A DNA stretch of 64,000 nucleotides from Paratinospora sagittata (lineage: Eukaryota; Streptophyta; Magnoliopsida; Ranunculales; Menispermaceae), in contig CM069589.1 in the NCBI GenBank assembly GCA_035771175.1, positions 23,888,201 through 23,952,200 of the forward strand, in the 5' to 3' direction. Each line of letters opens with the position of its first letter. Position 1 is the stretch's first letter. The notes under the pieces were generated by a model. It saw only the letters and a program-made list of their open reading frames with translations. It had not been told where the DNA came from and ran no database searches. The translations under genes and the position numbers were made by a program. Below are positions 1 through 11,318 of this stretch, one piece after another.

Positions 1-1259
1 ATAGATGCATATTCCTATGGAGGAGGTAAAAATGTATGTAAAAAAAGAGGAGCAAGTAATTTCTGCAACTAAAATAATATTTGAATGTTAGTCGAAACAT
101 AGTAAATATAGAAAAAAAAAAAAACTTGTTTGAAAAAGATAAAGTAACATGTGAAGATATATAATAAATTAGAACACCGAAAGAAATATAATAAATTAAT
201 AGAATTAAATTAAAAGAAAATTCTAAAAGAGGAGAGAATACTTATGGTAAAAATGAGGTGACAGTCCTAGGTATTAGTATTAGCCAGATCAGTAGTGTGT
301 GATGTATGATATGGATGAAAACACGCAGATGATAGTAAACTTAAGAAAAAATGACATATAAACCACATGTATTTCATCTGCATTTAAAGAATAAAGGACA
401 AAATAAAATGGTGATACTTATGAAACTTAAAGAAATAATAAGAAAATTATAAAAAAAAAAAGAAATAATAAGAAATACATTTGAAGTATGTCCGCAGTAA
501 ATGCACACATTTTTTGTTTTATATAAGCTCCTACATATGGATGCTCTAAGAACCGATCGAAGGGTGGAGATTCATTTTGCCGAAGTTAGAAAGAAATTCA
601 CTGCAAACTACAAGGAGGTTGGTGTTCTTGCATCTCTCTCTCTCTCCTCTTTTCTTTTTTTGTAATTCAGCATAGAGATGAGTGAAAGATCTATAATTTT
701 CTTTCTGTAGGCGATATGTGAGAGACCAAGCAACAATGAATCAATGAGTGATAGACAATAGAAACTTGAGAATGGAGAAGAGATATTTACCTATTTTGAA
801 GATTTCACACCTCAAAGTGTAAATACTGAAGATTTTGAAGAAGACAATGAGTTAACCTTACTTTTGTAGATTTGTTGTGTGAAAGTGAAGAAAAGATTTA
901 TTAATGAATTTGAGAGAAACATGATAAAGTTGTGAAGTGATAAAATTCTAGGCAAAATGCCATTTTGGAAGTTTTGAAATTGTAGCAAATAGTTTTTGTA
1001 ACCTCTGGTCATCTGCACGTTGGATTGCGGTATCTAGAATCTTGCAATGTGGGAAAAGTGGTTGTATATATGGATAAATTTTAAAAGTATAATGTCGATT
1101 GGAAATGAAAACTTTAGTGGTTAATCACGTATATGGCCCTTAAAACTTAAATTATAATTTTATGAAACCGTTAAAATATTATTAAAGAATTGAGGGGTAA
1201 TTTTGGGGTTTTTGGTAAAATGATCACCCCGTGTGAGCTTTCTCAAGCTTTTGCATTAT
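1..1259. other. AT-rich intergenic DNA, no gene seen
   Basis: No convincing coding region on either strand. The only structure noted is a short CT microsatellite at about 633-650 followed by T-runs. The short reading frame at 812-1018 (-) has no recognisable domain. Confidence 0.6.
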
Positions 1260-1315
1260 AAGTAGTATAGATAATTTTTTATTAAATATAATATTTAAAT
1301 AAAATATATTGATTT

Positions 1316-1860
1316 TATTAACTTAACATTAATAATAATAATTTTTATATTTTATGAAATATTCATTTTATTATTTTCTGAAAAATAATTTTGTTAATAT
1401 TTTTTCATCACAACTAATTTTATTATTTTTAATAAAAAACCAATTTTATTATGCTTAATTAAAATACAAATTTTATTATTTTAATGAAAATACTTTATTA
1501 CTTGAAAATTATTTTTATTCTAACTTTATATTATTAATAATAATTTTTATATTTTTATGAGATATTTATTTTATTATTTTTTAAAAATAATTTTATTATT
1601 ATTTTTAATAATAAAACCAAGTTTACTATTTTTAATTAAAATAAGTTTATTATTTTTATAAAATAATTTTTTATTTGAAAATATTTTTTTATTCTAACTT
1701 TATATTAATAATAATAGTTTTTTATATTTTTATAAAATATTTATTTTATTATTTTTTAAAATAATTTTATTATTATTTTTCATCACAACTAGTTTTATTA
1801 TTTTTAATAAAATTAATATTTTATAATAAAGATTATTTCATTATTTAAGATTATGATGTG
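1316..1860. repeat. AT-rich tandem repeat, about 2.5-3 degenerate units of 175-200 bp
   Basis: A block combining an AATAATAATTTTTATATTTT-like segment with a TATTTATTTTATTATTTT-like segment recurs at about 1329, 1532 and 1706. The segment CATCACAACTAATTTTATTA recurs near 1407 and 1788 with slight changes. The stretch is almost free of G and C. It could be a matrix-attachment-like region or the decayed tail of an older element; the sequence does not decide. Confidence 0.6.
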
Positions 1861-3470
1861 TTATTAAACACAGTAATGTGATTTTTTTTTAAAAATAGTA
1901 TAAGATTCTTATGCATAACCAAACACAGTAATATAACATTCACATCTTCAGATTCTTATTAATCACTTTCTCATGAATCTGATTCTTATTTCCATCTAAA
2001 GATTCTTGCATATCAAACCCAACTTAACAGAACAATTTTTAAAATTTTTTATTTGGAAATTAAATTCACAACAGCCAACACCTGTTACATGCATGCAATG
2101 CACGTGCACATCTCAAAATTTTGTTTGATGTCAAAAAACCATGAAACTAGGTCGTTTGGTTGTGTTTTCGCCCATTTTGACTAAATTACATCTGAAAATA
2201 AGTTTTGTAACATTTCTAACGTAACGCAAGTTTTGTAAGACTTCGGACGGTCCGTTATGGTAAAATGACCATTTTGTCCTTCATGTGGTATTTTGGGTTT
2301 TTGGACTTCCTAACTTATTGGTTTTCTCTCATTTTTATTGTAAACTACATAAATGAGTTGTTGAAAACTTTTTAATGTAACGCATGTCGTGTTTGAGTTC
2401 GTTTTGGTCTAATATATAAAACTATAAAAATACCCCCGAGATCAAAATTACAAAAATACCCCGGAATCAAAATTACAAAAATACCCTTGAAATTCTAGGG
2501 TATTACAAGAATTATTAAGCTTAATTTAGTTTAGGTAGAGAAAGATATATAGACTTGTTAAAATGTATGAAAGATAGTATGATTTTTTTCCTCTTCTTGG
2601 CCCTTGAATTTGATTCCTTTTTAAAATAAATTGTTTTTTTCTGTAAAAAAAAGTTCTTCAATTTTTTTTGCTAAAGAGTTAATTTGTTGTTGTACAATGG
2701 GGACATTAATACGTCTTCAAAACCATTTAGATCTTATATGAAACACTTATTCAACAGATTTTTACATTAAATTCAAACGACGTATATATACTAAAATGGT
2801 CTAAAAAGACTGATGTCATATCCAAGCAAGAAATTACAACATTAAATTCAAGAAGTATGCTAAAATGTTCTAAAAAGACTAACTCAAATTCATACCCGGG
2901 CTAATTTGACGACTCACCGCACCTTGTCAAGAGTGAAATACTTATAAGAAGAAATAGATTATTTAGCATTCATCACATTAGCTTAGGTAAAAATTTTATT
3001 TTTTTTAAGTGATTTTAATTTTTTAATACAAAAATTGATGACGATTGTAATGATACTACAATACGTTAGCATCACTGAATATTTAATACAACGTTTAGCA
3101 ATCTTTTGCTGTCTTCCAATTCTAACTTACATTTGAATTAGTTTTGGTAGGTTCAATATTGACTTCAACAGCTCTATGTTTATTTTATTTGTTTGATTTC
3201 TTTTGTCAAAGCAAAAGCCATGTGTTTTGAAATCTAATTTGTATTTACCGTGTCCCTCAAGCTTTGATTAACACAAGCGACTTGAAACTTCTTTATTCCC
3301 AACTTTTCCCGCGTTGCTTGTGGACCGACGTTAGGGTATACGTACGGACGGAGAGACTTTGAATCTCTATAGCGATTCAACTAGAAAGTCCCTCCAGCCC
3401 ATCATCTTGTCACACATATGCTTGGAAAGTTTATTTCCTTTACAAACACATATTAAATAGGCCGTAAAGA
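1861..3470. other. Intergenic DNA upstream of the dirigent gene, with a small minisatellite
   Basis: No gene is visible. At about 2421-2490 a unit of roughly 24 bp (ATCAAAATTACAAAAATACC) is repeated about three times. The part at 2150-2350 (GTAACGCAAG and similar) may be old LTR debris, but I could not tie it to another copy here. Confidence 0.5.
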
Positions 3471-3481
3471 TTGCCATGTGT

Positions 3482-3497
3482 TATATATATATATATT
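3482..3497 (+). promoter_or_regulatory. Candidate TATA element of the dirigent gene
   Basis: An uninterrupted TA run lies about 165 bp before the preferred start codon. A second TATA-like run (ATATATATATAAGC) lies at about 3607-3620, only 40-50 bp before the ATG at 3656. If the distal run is used, the upstream in-frame ATG at 3590 would be in the mRNA; if the proximal run is used it would not. Confidence 0.35.
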
Positions 3498-3655
3498 TGT
3501 CAAAGCTCCAATTTCTTCCTTTCACCTAACCTAACCTTGGAAGTTTCTTCCTTGGCTAATTCCACGCCCCAAAACCCTAGCTACCCTTCATGCATTTCTT
3601 TCTCAAATATATATATAAGCTTCTCCCACCATCGTGGATCATCTACAAAACACAA

Positions 3656-4270
3656 ATGAAACCTTCTAGCTATTACGTCTCAAGTAAAAATATGACAAGG
3701 ATGAGTTTCAACCTTCCACCGTCCTCTTCATCAAAACTAGCGTTTCCTCTTCTATTTTCAGTTCTCATTATTTTTTCCTCATCAACAGCTACTGAAGCCT
3801 TGAAGCCCAAGGTAGCAAAGATTCAGTTCTACATGCACGACATTGTTGATGGCCCAAATCGAACCGCCGTTCGTGTTGCGCCAAGCCAGCCATTGAACTT
3901 CACCGGTGCCACTGACCCATTTGCATCGATGTATGGATCAATTTTTGTTATGGACAACCCATTAACAGCCACACCGGATCCGAAATCAACGTTGCTGGGT
4001 CGAGCTCAAGGAATTTATGCCATGGCGTCGCAGAAGGATGAGGTCAGCCTCCTCATGACGCTCACTTATATGTTTGTTAGTGGCCAATATAATGGCAGTA
4101 GTTTCAGCGTGGTTGGCCGGAATCAGGTGATGGGCAAAGATCGAGAGCTGCCGATTCTCGGTGGCACTGGGATTTTCCGGTTGGCACGTGGGTACTGCTT
4201 GTTGGAGACACACTCTATGGACGGAATGGATGCTGTGATTGGATATAATGCAACTGTAATCCATTACTAG
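3656..4270 (+). CDS. Dirigent-family protein, intronless
   Basis: Reads as a plant dirigent protein, a secreted beta-barrel family that guides stereoselective coupling of phenoxy radicals in lignan and related synthesis. From Met at 3656 it is 204 residues. A hydrophobic secretion signal lies at about residues 28-46, then the family N-terminal pattern FYMHDIVDGPNRTA, then SIFVMDNPLT, LGRAQGIYA, GQYNGSSFSVVGRN, GGTGIFRLARGY and a C-terminal HY. Potential N-glycosylation sites NFT, NGS and NAT fit a secreted protein. The frame is uninterrupted and intronless, as is common in the family. The start is uncertain: in-frame ATGs lie at 3590 (226 aa), 3656, 3692 (192 aa) and 3701 (189 aa). The two internal starts give the usual family length and place the signal nearer the N-terminus. 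The substrate cannot be inferred. It is the only intact host gene in the window. Confidence 0.88.
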   Translation: MKPSSYYVSSKNMTRMSFNLPPSSSSKLAFPLLFSVLIIFSSSTATEALKPKVAKIQFYMHDIVDGPNRTAVRVAPSQPLNFTGATDPFASMYGSIFVMDNPLTATPDPKSTLLGRAQGIYAMASQKDEVSLLMTLTYMFVSGQYNGSSFSVVGRNQVMGKDRELPILGGTGIFRLARGYCLLETHSMDGMDAVIGYNATVIHY

Positions 4271-4331
4271 AGATCGAATATCATTTTTTTTCTTGGTACT
4301 ACATATAGAGAGTTTTATTATTATTATCTTG

Positions 4332-4337
4332 AATAAA
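4332..4337 (+). terminator. Candidate polyadenylation signal AATAAA of the dirigent gene
   Basis: An exact AATAAA lies 62 bp after the stop codon in AT-rich DNA, a suitable distance for a plant near-upstream element. Confidence 0.5.
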
Positions 4338-6130
4338 CTTTTTAAATTTTTGGGGTAGTTAGGTTAGGTGAATATATATATATTCTGATATTTTACGTAT
4401 ATTTGTATCATCTGATTATTTGGGAATTTTTTGGTATAATAAAAGAAAAATGGGTCGGTTATTTCCTGGATATGTAATGTTCATATTCTTCATCTAAGAT
4501 AAACAGTATTATACAAGTCGCGGACGATCTACGTCGAATTTCGTGGCATTTTAGCATTTTTAAATTATGGTCAACTAGTTGGAGATAGACTAATGCAGTT
4601 TTGGTGAGCATCTCCCCAAGTGTTCATAGTAAACAAGCAAATGAAACATAAATTAGTACAAGCTTTGAAGCACTTTGTTGCAGTACCTTTCAAGAAAAAA
4701 TATAATTGATTGACTTTCAAAGAGGAAGCAGCTGTGTCCTTATAAGTACCTAACAACCAAAGATGAATTCAAAGCTTACTATAATAAACGTGGCATATAG
4801 AAATTTAATTCGCATTTTATTATGGGTGTTCATGAGTTGTTTTATTGTTTCTTTTTTTTTTCTTTTTCTTTTTTTGTTAATCTATAGTTTTTGTTACATT
4901 GGATCATGACCTATATACATACAAATCATTTTGGATAATCGAAGATGAAGGTAGTCTTAACTACTAAGATGGAGAACAAATGTCCGCATTAATACCCAAT
5001 AGGGCCATAACAAACCTTCAACAAGGGTGCAACAACTCCTTACCTCATATAAAGCTAAAATGATTTTAACCCTCCACCTCATGTGAGAGGAGGTAGATGC
5101 CTTAGTGGAAGAACTACTAATCATTGGCGATAGGGGTGTAAGCAAACTCGACCACCCGACCTGACCTGACCAAACCCGACAATTCTGAATTGGGTTGGGT
5201 CGGGTTTAGGACAAACGCGGGGATGTCGGGTCACTATTTTACTAACCTGACATCAGATCGGGTCTTGGGTTTCGTTGAAACCTAGTCGGGTCCACCTACC
5301 AACTAAAAAAAAAAAATTAATTACTTTTACATATGCATTTTTGCATAAGTATAATACACAAATTAATTTAGTAGGCTTCATTACCCACAACTCCTTAAAA
5401 GTTGTTGGAGGTTAGACAATTGATGAAGTTAAAGGAAAAGAGGAGCAATTTATAGAGGAGGAGTGACTTCTTTTTCTTATCCTTTCAATGTGAGATTAAA
5501 AAAAGGGTGTTTCCCACTTTACCGAAGTTGAAAGAAGATGCATCAATGTTAGTTAAAAAATTTCAATATTATTTGCTAAATATATTTTGAAGAATCTAAA
5601 TTAACATTTTATTATCTACTCTCTGAATAAGTCATAACATATATAGTTGAATATGTTGTATATTTGTTTTGTTAGATAAGTTATATTATCCAATTGTTAT
5701 ATTAAAAACAATCCGGTGGTATTTGAGACAACATAAAATTATTTTAAGAGAGGTGCACCTAATTATAAGATGAGTAGTGTTTGTTTAATTACATAAATGC
5801 ACGTGAATTGACCAATTCATCAAATTGACTAATTCAAAAATGAGATTAATTTCAGAAACAATAAAGTCATATTATAATTAAACAAAGGTATAGATGATCA
5901 TGTGAAAATTAATTTACCAAATAAGATTTATAATTTAAAAATTTAAAAACAATACATTCATGCTCATTGTCTAGCTATGTAGCTATAAGCTTTTATCGGA
6001 CCATAAATTGACGAATATGAATAAAGTGGCAGAGCTTGAGGTGATGATGCCATGGTTTTTCTAGTTAACAATAACAACATAGTGTCAAAATGACATTAAT
6101 TAATTAAAGTGAATTAGAAGCTAAGGTATC
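4338..6130. other. Intergenic DNA, no gene seen
   Basis: Short frames at 4571-4756 and 4957-5145 (-) have no domain or composition that suggests coding. The only recognisable item is the CGGGT-rich stretch at 5131-5292, listed separately. Confidence 0.5.
5131..5292. repeat. Possible hAT-type non-autonomous transposon end with CGGGT-rich filler
   Basis: TAGGGGTGTAAGCAAACTCG followed by alternating GACCTGACC / TTGGGTCGGGTT blocks looks like the ends of plant hAT-derived small elements, which start with TAGGGGTG and carry CGGGT repeats. I found no matching inverted end or 8-bp duplication, so it may be truncated. Confidence 0.35.
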
Positions 6131-6332
6131 TGTTGGACCAATGTCCCTTGTAGTCAGAATTCGATGATAAATTTTGATGATTACAAACAGCATGTCTACT
6201 TAACCTCAGTTTGTGTCTCCAAGCTTTAATCTTTCAGATATGATTACAAAGAATCAATCAAGAAGATGAGACAATCAAAGATGACTCGAAGCAAAAGATG
6301 ATGATGTAAAAGCTCAAGATCAACCTCATAGT

Positions 6333-7709
6333 TGTTCGTGAATTTATCGCAAGCGCACGACAGTCAAGTTATAATATACTGACGGTGAGTAGGGTTATCG
6401 TATCCACAGGGATAGTTTACTTTATCAATTACCGTTGTCACTAATTTTTAACTTTATCTAGCTAATCAAATGGTAGAGTTTTAATAATTAAAAGGCAATT
6501 CAAATTCAAATCAAACGAATAGAATATGAGAGATATCAAATATATGAGAATATCTAGAGACTTGACTTCACCTAACCTTCAACCATATAACTTAGACACG
6601 CTTATTATCACATCAATTTCCTAGTCAATAAGTCAAAATCCGCAAGTCTCTAATTCCCTCTCTCAAGTACCGAATTAGAACGTATCATCAAGAATAGGAT
6701 TCAATCTCTCGATAAAACCCTAATTCTCAATAACCCATTAAGTTTTGTGATTTTCCTACAACCTCATGAAACCTTGTAAACCTCTCGATTTTACAACTAT
6801 TTCATGTCATAATTCCCCTTATCCAACCTAGAAAACCCTCTCTCGAGTGCCGCCTTCCAAGTCTAGGTTCATTCAATTTGTGGCCAATAAACCAAAAGCA
6901 TTAAGTGCATGGAATCATAAATAAACTATGGAGATTTCATTAATAATAAGCAAAATCTAAAATTAAACCATGATGTCCAGGTTAGGATCCATCTCCTCTC
7001 TAGAAAATAAATGTAGTTCATCTTTTGGATGAAACAAACACAAAACATGGAGAAAAACTCTAAAGTAAACATAATATCAAACTCTAGAACTTGGAACTTG
7101 AATCTTCTTCCTAGAAGGTTAAATCTTCACGTTCTTCTTCTTCGAGCCGTTTTGTTCTCTTCTCCAATGTCTCCCCCTTCAAAACCCTAAATTTTGATAT
7201 ATTATATGCCTCAAGTCGTCCACAAAAATCAGAATTAAAAAGTGTGGGAAAAAACTTGCTAAAATTGCAAAAATCCTGGATCGCAGAACAGTAACGGCGT
7301 CGCGGTGCCTAGAACAATCTTCTTCTCTTCTTGTATTCACCACCAGGGCGCCGCGGCGCCCAGAATGTTGATGTTTGCTCTTTTTGTGTGACTTAGCCAA
7401 TTTTCGTTCCTTTCTGACTTTGATTCTTTATGCTTCTCCTTGGCAACTTCTAGAATATGTTTTCATCATCCAAAATCATGATTAACACATCTAAATACCT
7501 ATAAAACAAAGCAAATCAAATAAAAAACTCACTCAAACATATAATGAATCAAATTATAAACTATTAAACCAAAATAATGCATGAAAACCAATTTATTATT
7601 AAACTATCAAATGTATTAAAACTAACACAAATGCATCAAACTAATGCATGAAATGTCCTAAAACATACCTAAAACATGCTCTAAAACCTATCTAAATATG
7701 CAACTATCA
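6333..7709 (-). mobile_element. Solo LTR F, Ty3/gypsy Tat/Athila-like
   Basis: Read on the minus strand it starts TGATAGTTGCATATTT and ends in CTGTGGATACGATAACCC ... GCTTGCGATAAATTCACGAACA. This resembles the 3' LTR end of plant Tat/Athila elements, where CCTGTGGATACGATAC and CACTTGCG precede the LTR terminus. The flanks ATAGT (6328-6332) and ATAGC (7710-7714) are a 5-bp duplication with one change. Removing it restores a continuous LTR E sequence. The 73-aa frame at 7179-7400 (-) is inside it and has no domain. Confidence 0.65.
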
Positions 7710-8039
7710 ATAGCCATCAACTAAAGATCTTGAAGAAGTTGTTTTAGAGTCAGTCTTAGAATGTAAGATCTACTCTTGATTACTCGAGCAAAAGAATATT
7801 CCATTTCCTTCCATTAGTCATAATATTCTTTTAAAATGATTTGATTGCATAAAATATTTTTCAAATAATTTAGAATGGTTTTCAAAGTCTTTAGAATGAT
7901 TTGATTTCTTAAGCATTTCATTCTAAATCATTAGGACGTGGTTGAAGTGCCTTCGTGGTTAAATTTGAAAAATCCTCAATTTTTCAAAAGGCCTTCAGTG
8001 CACTATAAGGTCCTATAACCCGGTGTTCCAATGTCTGGG

Positions 8040-8395
8040 AATTTCAAAAAAACTATATGTTTATGCTATAGCCCGCTATACCTTTCTATAGTGCGCTATT
8101 GGCCCATCTAAAAAATTTCTAACTTTTAATAGCTTAAGTAATAGCTCATTATTGACATGAATAGCTCGCTATTAGTTTTTTGATAAAAATCACGTTTTTC
8201 AGTAACATAAGCAATATCTTGCTATTGGCTACTACAACGCGCTATAGAGCTGTGATTGAGAAACCCAACTCTTGGGTTTTTGACACAGCTTACAGAGACT
8301 ATAGCCCACTATAAAGGTAGAACAATCCAAATTGCTCAACTGTGCTGTAAGTGCTATAGTGCGCTATAGGACTCTATAGGGCGCCATACAAACCC
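8040..8395. repeat. CGCG-core palindrome cluster in LTR E
   Basis: Several copies, mostly decayed, of a 12-bp palindrome close to ATAGCGCGCTAT: CTATAGCCCGCTATA, CTATAGTGCGCTATT, ACAACGCGCTATAGAG, GCTATAGTGCGCTATAGG and CTATAGGGCGCCAT. The same motif recurs in LTR C and in every monomer of the array at 53.3-64.0 kb. Confidence 0.7.
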
Positions 8396-9297
8396 TGTCA
8401 GCGAAAACTGACAGATTTGGGTTTTTGAACGTTGAGTGTATTGTTTCTTTCCTCTTTCGTGCAACACCATTTTTCCATGATTTCCAACATATATTTGCAA
8501 ATCTAATTAAAGAAAAATGCTTTGGAAAAGCTGAAACAAAAATTTGAATACACAAATTTGATTGGTTTACCAAAACCCTAGTTTTTGAATTGGAGAGATG
8601 TTTTTCTATTTAAACAAAAGTTTGCTCATTTTGAAACTTATGAACTCCAAAAGATTTTGAGTGTTAGTCTCATATTCAAACAAGATTTTTTTAGTATTTC
8701 ACAAAGAGATTTTACATTCAAACAAGATTTGATTTGAGCTGCATCAACTTTAATCATTCATCTTCAAATTTTAACGTTTTTGGAAAAAGCTTGCCTCATA
8801 TCGTGGAAACCTCTTCAACACGTGAACTTCGTTACATATTCTTTTTGTTGCGTAACAAGAGGATGATCATAGGGAACAGTTGTAAGTAGAAGTGTTCTTG
8901 GTAAGAAGAACATCTTCAATCTATTTGTACAAGTTTTGCATTTTGTTTTTCTTATAACGATTCTTGTATTGTTGATCTGCATATCCTGAGTTGTGAGCGG
9001 TGTGCTTAGGTTTGCCTGAGGTTGCTTTCACGCCTATAAAGTGAGTGGTTTGTAATCGATTTTGATCCTCTTCCTTGAAGTAGGATCTAATAGTTGTTGG
9101 GTTTTGGAAAATCTTGGTCTGGGGCCACCAAGTCGTGGAGGTAGGCAGATTTGGCCGAACCACGTTAAATCGCTGTGTTCCTATTCTTTCCATTACCTTT
9201 TTACTACTCTTTAACTGGCTGTAATTTATTTAGAAAGGTTTAAAAACTTGCAATCGTTCAATTCACCCGCCCTCTTGGATGCGTATCTGGGCCAACA

Positions 9298-9594
9298 ATA
9301 CCAAAATGAACAAATGTTGAAACTTGGAATTGTGATGTCTTCAATTTATGATAAATTTATTCAATGTATGGTGACAAATAATTAGAATGAAAAAACCCAT
9401 AATATATATTAGATTTGGAAATGTTACATACCGACTTTTAGCTCCAGTTCAAGAGAAAGCATGTGAAAAAAATAAAAAAAATTGAATGATAAATCCCTTG
9501 ACCCCTTCAAAAACAGGAAAAATTCAGTAAAGTGGCCCATATGAAGTTAAAGATTTTGTTCAATGGTGTTTCAAGAAAAACAAATTACAGATAT
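9298..9594. other. Spacer between LTR E and the nested copia element, nothing recognised
   Basis: AT-rich and non-coding. Its right edge joins, across the duplicated AAGTG, with the sequence at 45493 onward, giving the probable original insertion site. Confidence 0.5.
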
Positions 9595-9599
9595 AAGTG

Positions 9600-10087
9600 T
9601 GTTTGCCCAGATAATAGTCCAAGAGGGGGGGTGAATTGCACTATTGCAGATTTTCCAAACTTTTAACTAACCAAATTGGAAAGATAAAAACACATAACAA
9701 AAGTGCAAGAAATAAATGGACACAGCTACCTCCACTACCTAATCTCCCTGATTAGGATTTCCCAAACTTACTAACTTGATCCAACTTCCCGGGTGTGGAT
9801 CAAACTGTTACACTTGATTTACTTGTGGGTGTGAATCAAACCGTTACACTTGATTCAACTTACGGTCTTGAATCCAACCGTTACCTTGATTCACTTGCGG
9901 GCGTGAATCAGACCGTTACAAGAACTTGAAGACTTCCTATATGGAATCTTCCCCAATTGGCAACCTAGCCAATGTACACTTCCAATTTTACAAAAATATA
10001 GAATGAAGCTTACAAATTGGATATGAATACCTCATTTGAATAATAAGCCAATGATGATGGAAATGAATTGCAAGCTCTATTGGAGGT
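9600..10087 (-). mobile_element. 3' LTR of element A, left piece (interrupted by LTR B)
   Basis: Starts (plus reading) TGTTTGCCCAGATAATAGTC followed by the G-run and GTGAATTG that mark the LTR 3' end of this lineage read backwards. It matches 43836-44172 of the right LTR, which lacks about 170 bp of the repeated ACCGTTAC(A) region. It stops at GGAGGT exactly where LTR B begins; the right LTR runs through this point into TCCTTTG, confirming an insertion. The rest of this LTR was not found. Confidence 0.7.
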
Positions 10088-10649
10088 TGATAGTCACCCA
10101 AGAGGGGGGTGAATTGGGTGACTTTGCCAATTTGGTCAATTTTAATTTTTCTTACGTTAATCTTGTGTGATCCTTAAATTTGTTGAGGCATTTAATCAAA
10201 TAGATCATCTACAATAATAAAGTACACAAATTAAATGCTAAGACACAAGATTTTTACGTGGTTCGAAAATCCAATTTCCTACGTCCACACCTTTACTAGG
10301 TGTGAATCAAACCGTTAAACTTGTCTTTTTACAGGATGAACCATCTACTTCCTTTTGCGGGATAAGGAAGAACCTAATATCTTTTTATCGAGCTAAGGAT
10401 GAACCACTTATTCCTTTTTACGGGCAAAGGAAAAAGTCGGTTTCCTTTTCACGGGCTAAGGAAGAACCAGTTGATCCTTTTCTAGAGAAAGGGTGAAACT
10501 AAACCTAGATTCCAACATATGAATCCTAGGTGAATTATATCATAAATGTTTGTTCCAAATACTTGGAACAATTACAATAAAGCGCAGGATATTACAATTT
10601 CATTCAAACAAGATATGAAATTAAAGCTCATGGAATGAGAAAACTTACA
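10088..10649 (-). mobile_element. LTR B, left piece (SIRE-like)
   Basis: Starts TGATAGTCACCCAAGAGG after the flank GAGGT (10083-10087). It contains degenerate 30-35 bp repeats of the type CCTTTTTACGGGCTAAGGAA at 10340-10495, which create the meaningless frame at 10302-10496. It is interrupted at 10649 by LTR C (duplication TTACA) and resumes at 27704. Confidence 0.65.
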
Positions 10650-11318
10650 TGATAGACACCCAAGAAGGGGGGGGGTGCATTGGGTGTAATGGCAGGTTTT
10701 GAAATTTTCTAAGTTCTTTAGTGGAATCTTTAAAATGATACAAGTAAATGCTCTAAAAATCAATGTCCATGAATGAAAAGTGCGAAAATAAAGAGGACAC
10801 AATGATTTGTACGTGGTTCAAAAAAATCCTTTTCATACTTCCATGCTTAGAGAAATCGTGTCTAGGATTCCACCATGCCAGGTTCACTTCAAGGGTGTGA
10901 ACCAAACCGTTACAAAATCTTTTTCAAGGTTAAAGACAAACCTATCCTTTTTACGGGCTAAGGACAAACCATTTGTTCCTTTTTCAAGGGCAAAGGAAGG
11001 TATCCTTTTTGCGGGCTAAGGAAGAACCACTTTACCCTTTTCAAGATAAAGGGTGAAATTAGCTTAGATTCCAATCTTGGAATCCCAAGTGATATCACAA
11101 TCACTTGATTTGGTTTGTTTCAACCTTGAAACAATCCAAAAGACCAAGAACAATGATTATAATGTTTGTTCCAAGTGATTATAACAATTACAAATGAAGC
11201 TCAATATACAAATGCCCAATTTATAAGATATAGAATTTAAGCTCAATAAGAGAGAGAAACCTTACATCGATTTTTACCTTCCTTGCAACTATGTTTGCTC
11301 AAGAATGCATTTGATGAA
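10650..11318 (-). mobile_element. LTR C, left piece (SIRE-like solo LTR)
   Basis: Starts TGATAGACACCCAAGAAGG and shares the ACGGGCTAAGG repeat type with LTR B. The left flank TTACA (10645-10649) is repeated after the right end at 27699-27703, so this was a complete solo LTR of about 1.83 kb. It was then split by the chromovirus at 11319, with duplication ATGAA at 11314-11318 and 26532-26536. Confidence 0.75.

Larger units (their letters stand above)
6131..9297 (+). mobile_element. Solo-type LTR E, Ty1/copia SIRE/Maximus-like (split by a nested LTR)
   Basis: Begins TGTTGGACC with TTTTGATGATTACAAAC shortly after, and ends with the lineage-typical CAATTCACC..CCTCTTGG..TCTGGGCCAACA. The 3' third carries the GTGGAGGTAGGC...CCGAACCACG segment also seen near the 3' ends of LTRs D and I. 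Without the nested insertion at 6333-7709 it is about 1.8 kb, like the related LTRs here. It carries several TATAGCGCGCTAT-type palindromes. The 5-bp flanks GTATC and ATACC do not match, so it may be a remnant whose partner was lost. No internal coding region adjoins it. Confidence 0.7.

Noticed and set aside
3986..4264. 92-aa frame (-) opposite the dirigent gene
   Set aside because: Antisense shadow of a well-supported coding region.
7179..7400. 73-aa frame (-) with a hydrophobic stretch
   Set aside because: Lies wholly inside solo LTR F; no domain, and composition follows the LTR.
10302..11019. Two frames (+) of 64 and 70 aa with repeated Arg/Ala/Lys/Glu blocks
   Set aside because: Translations of the degenerate ACGGGCTAAGG repeats in LTRs B and C; no family resemblance.
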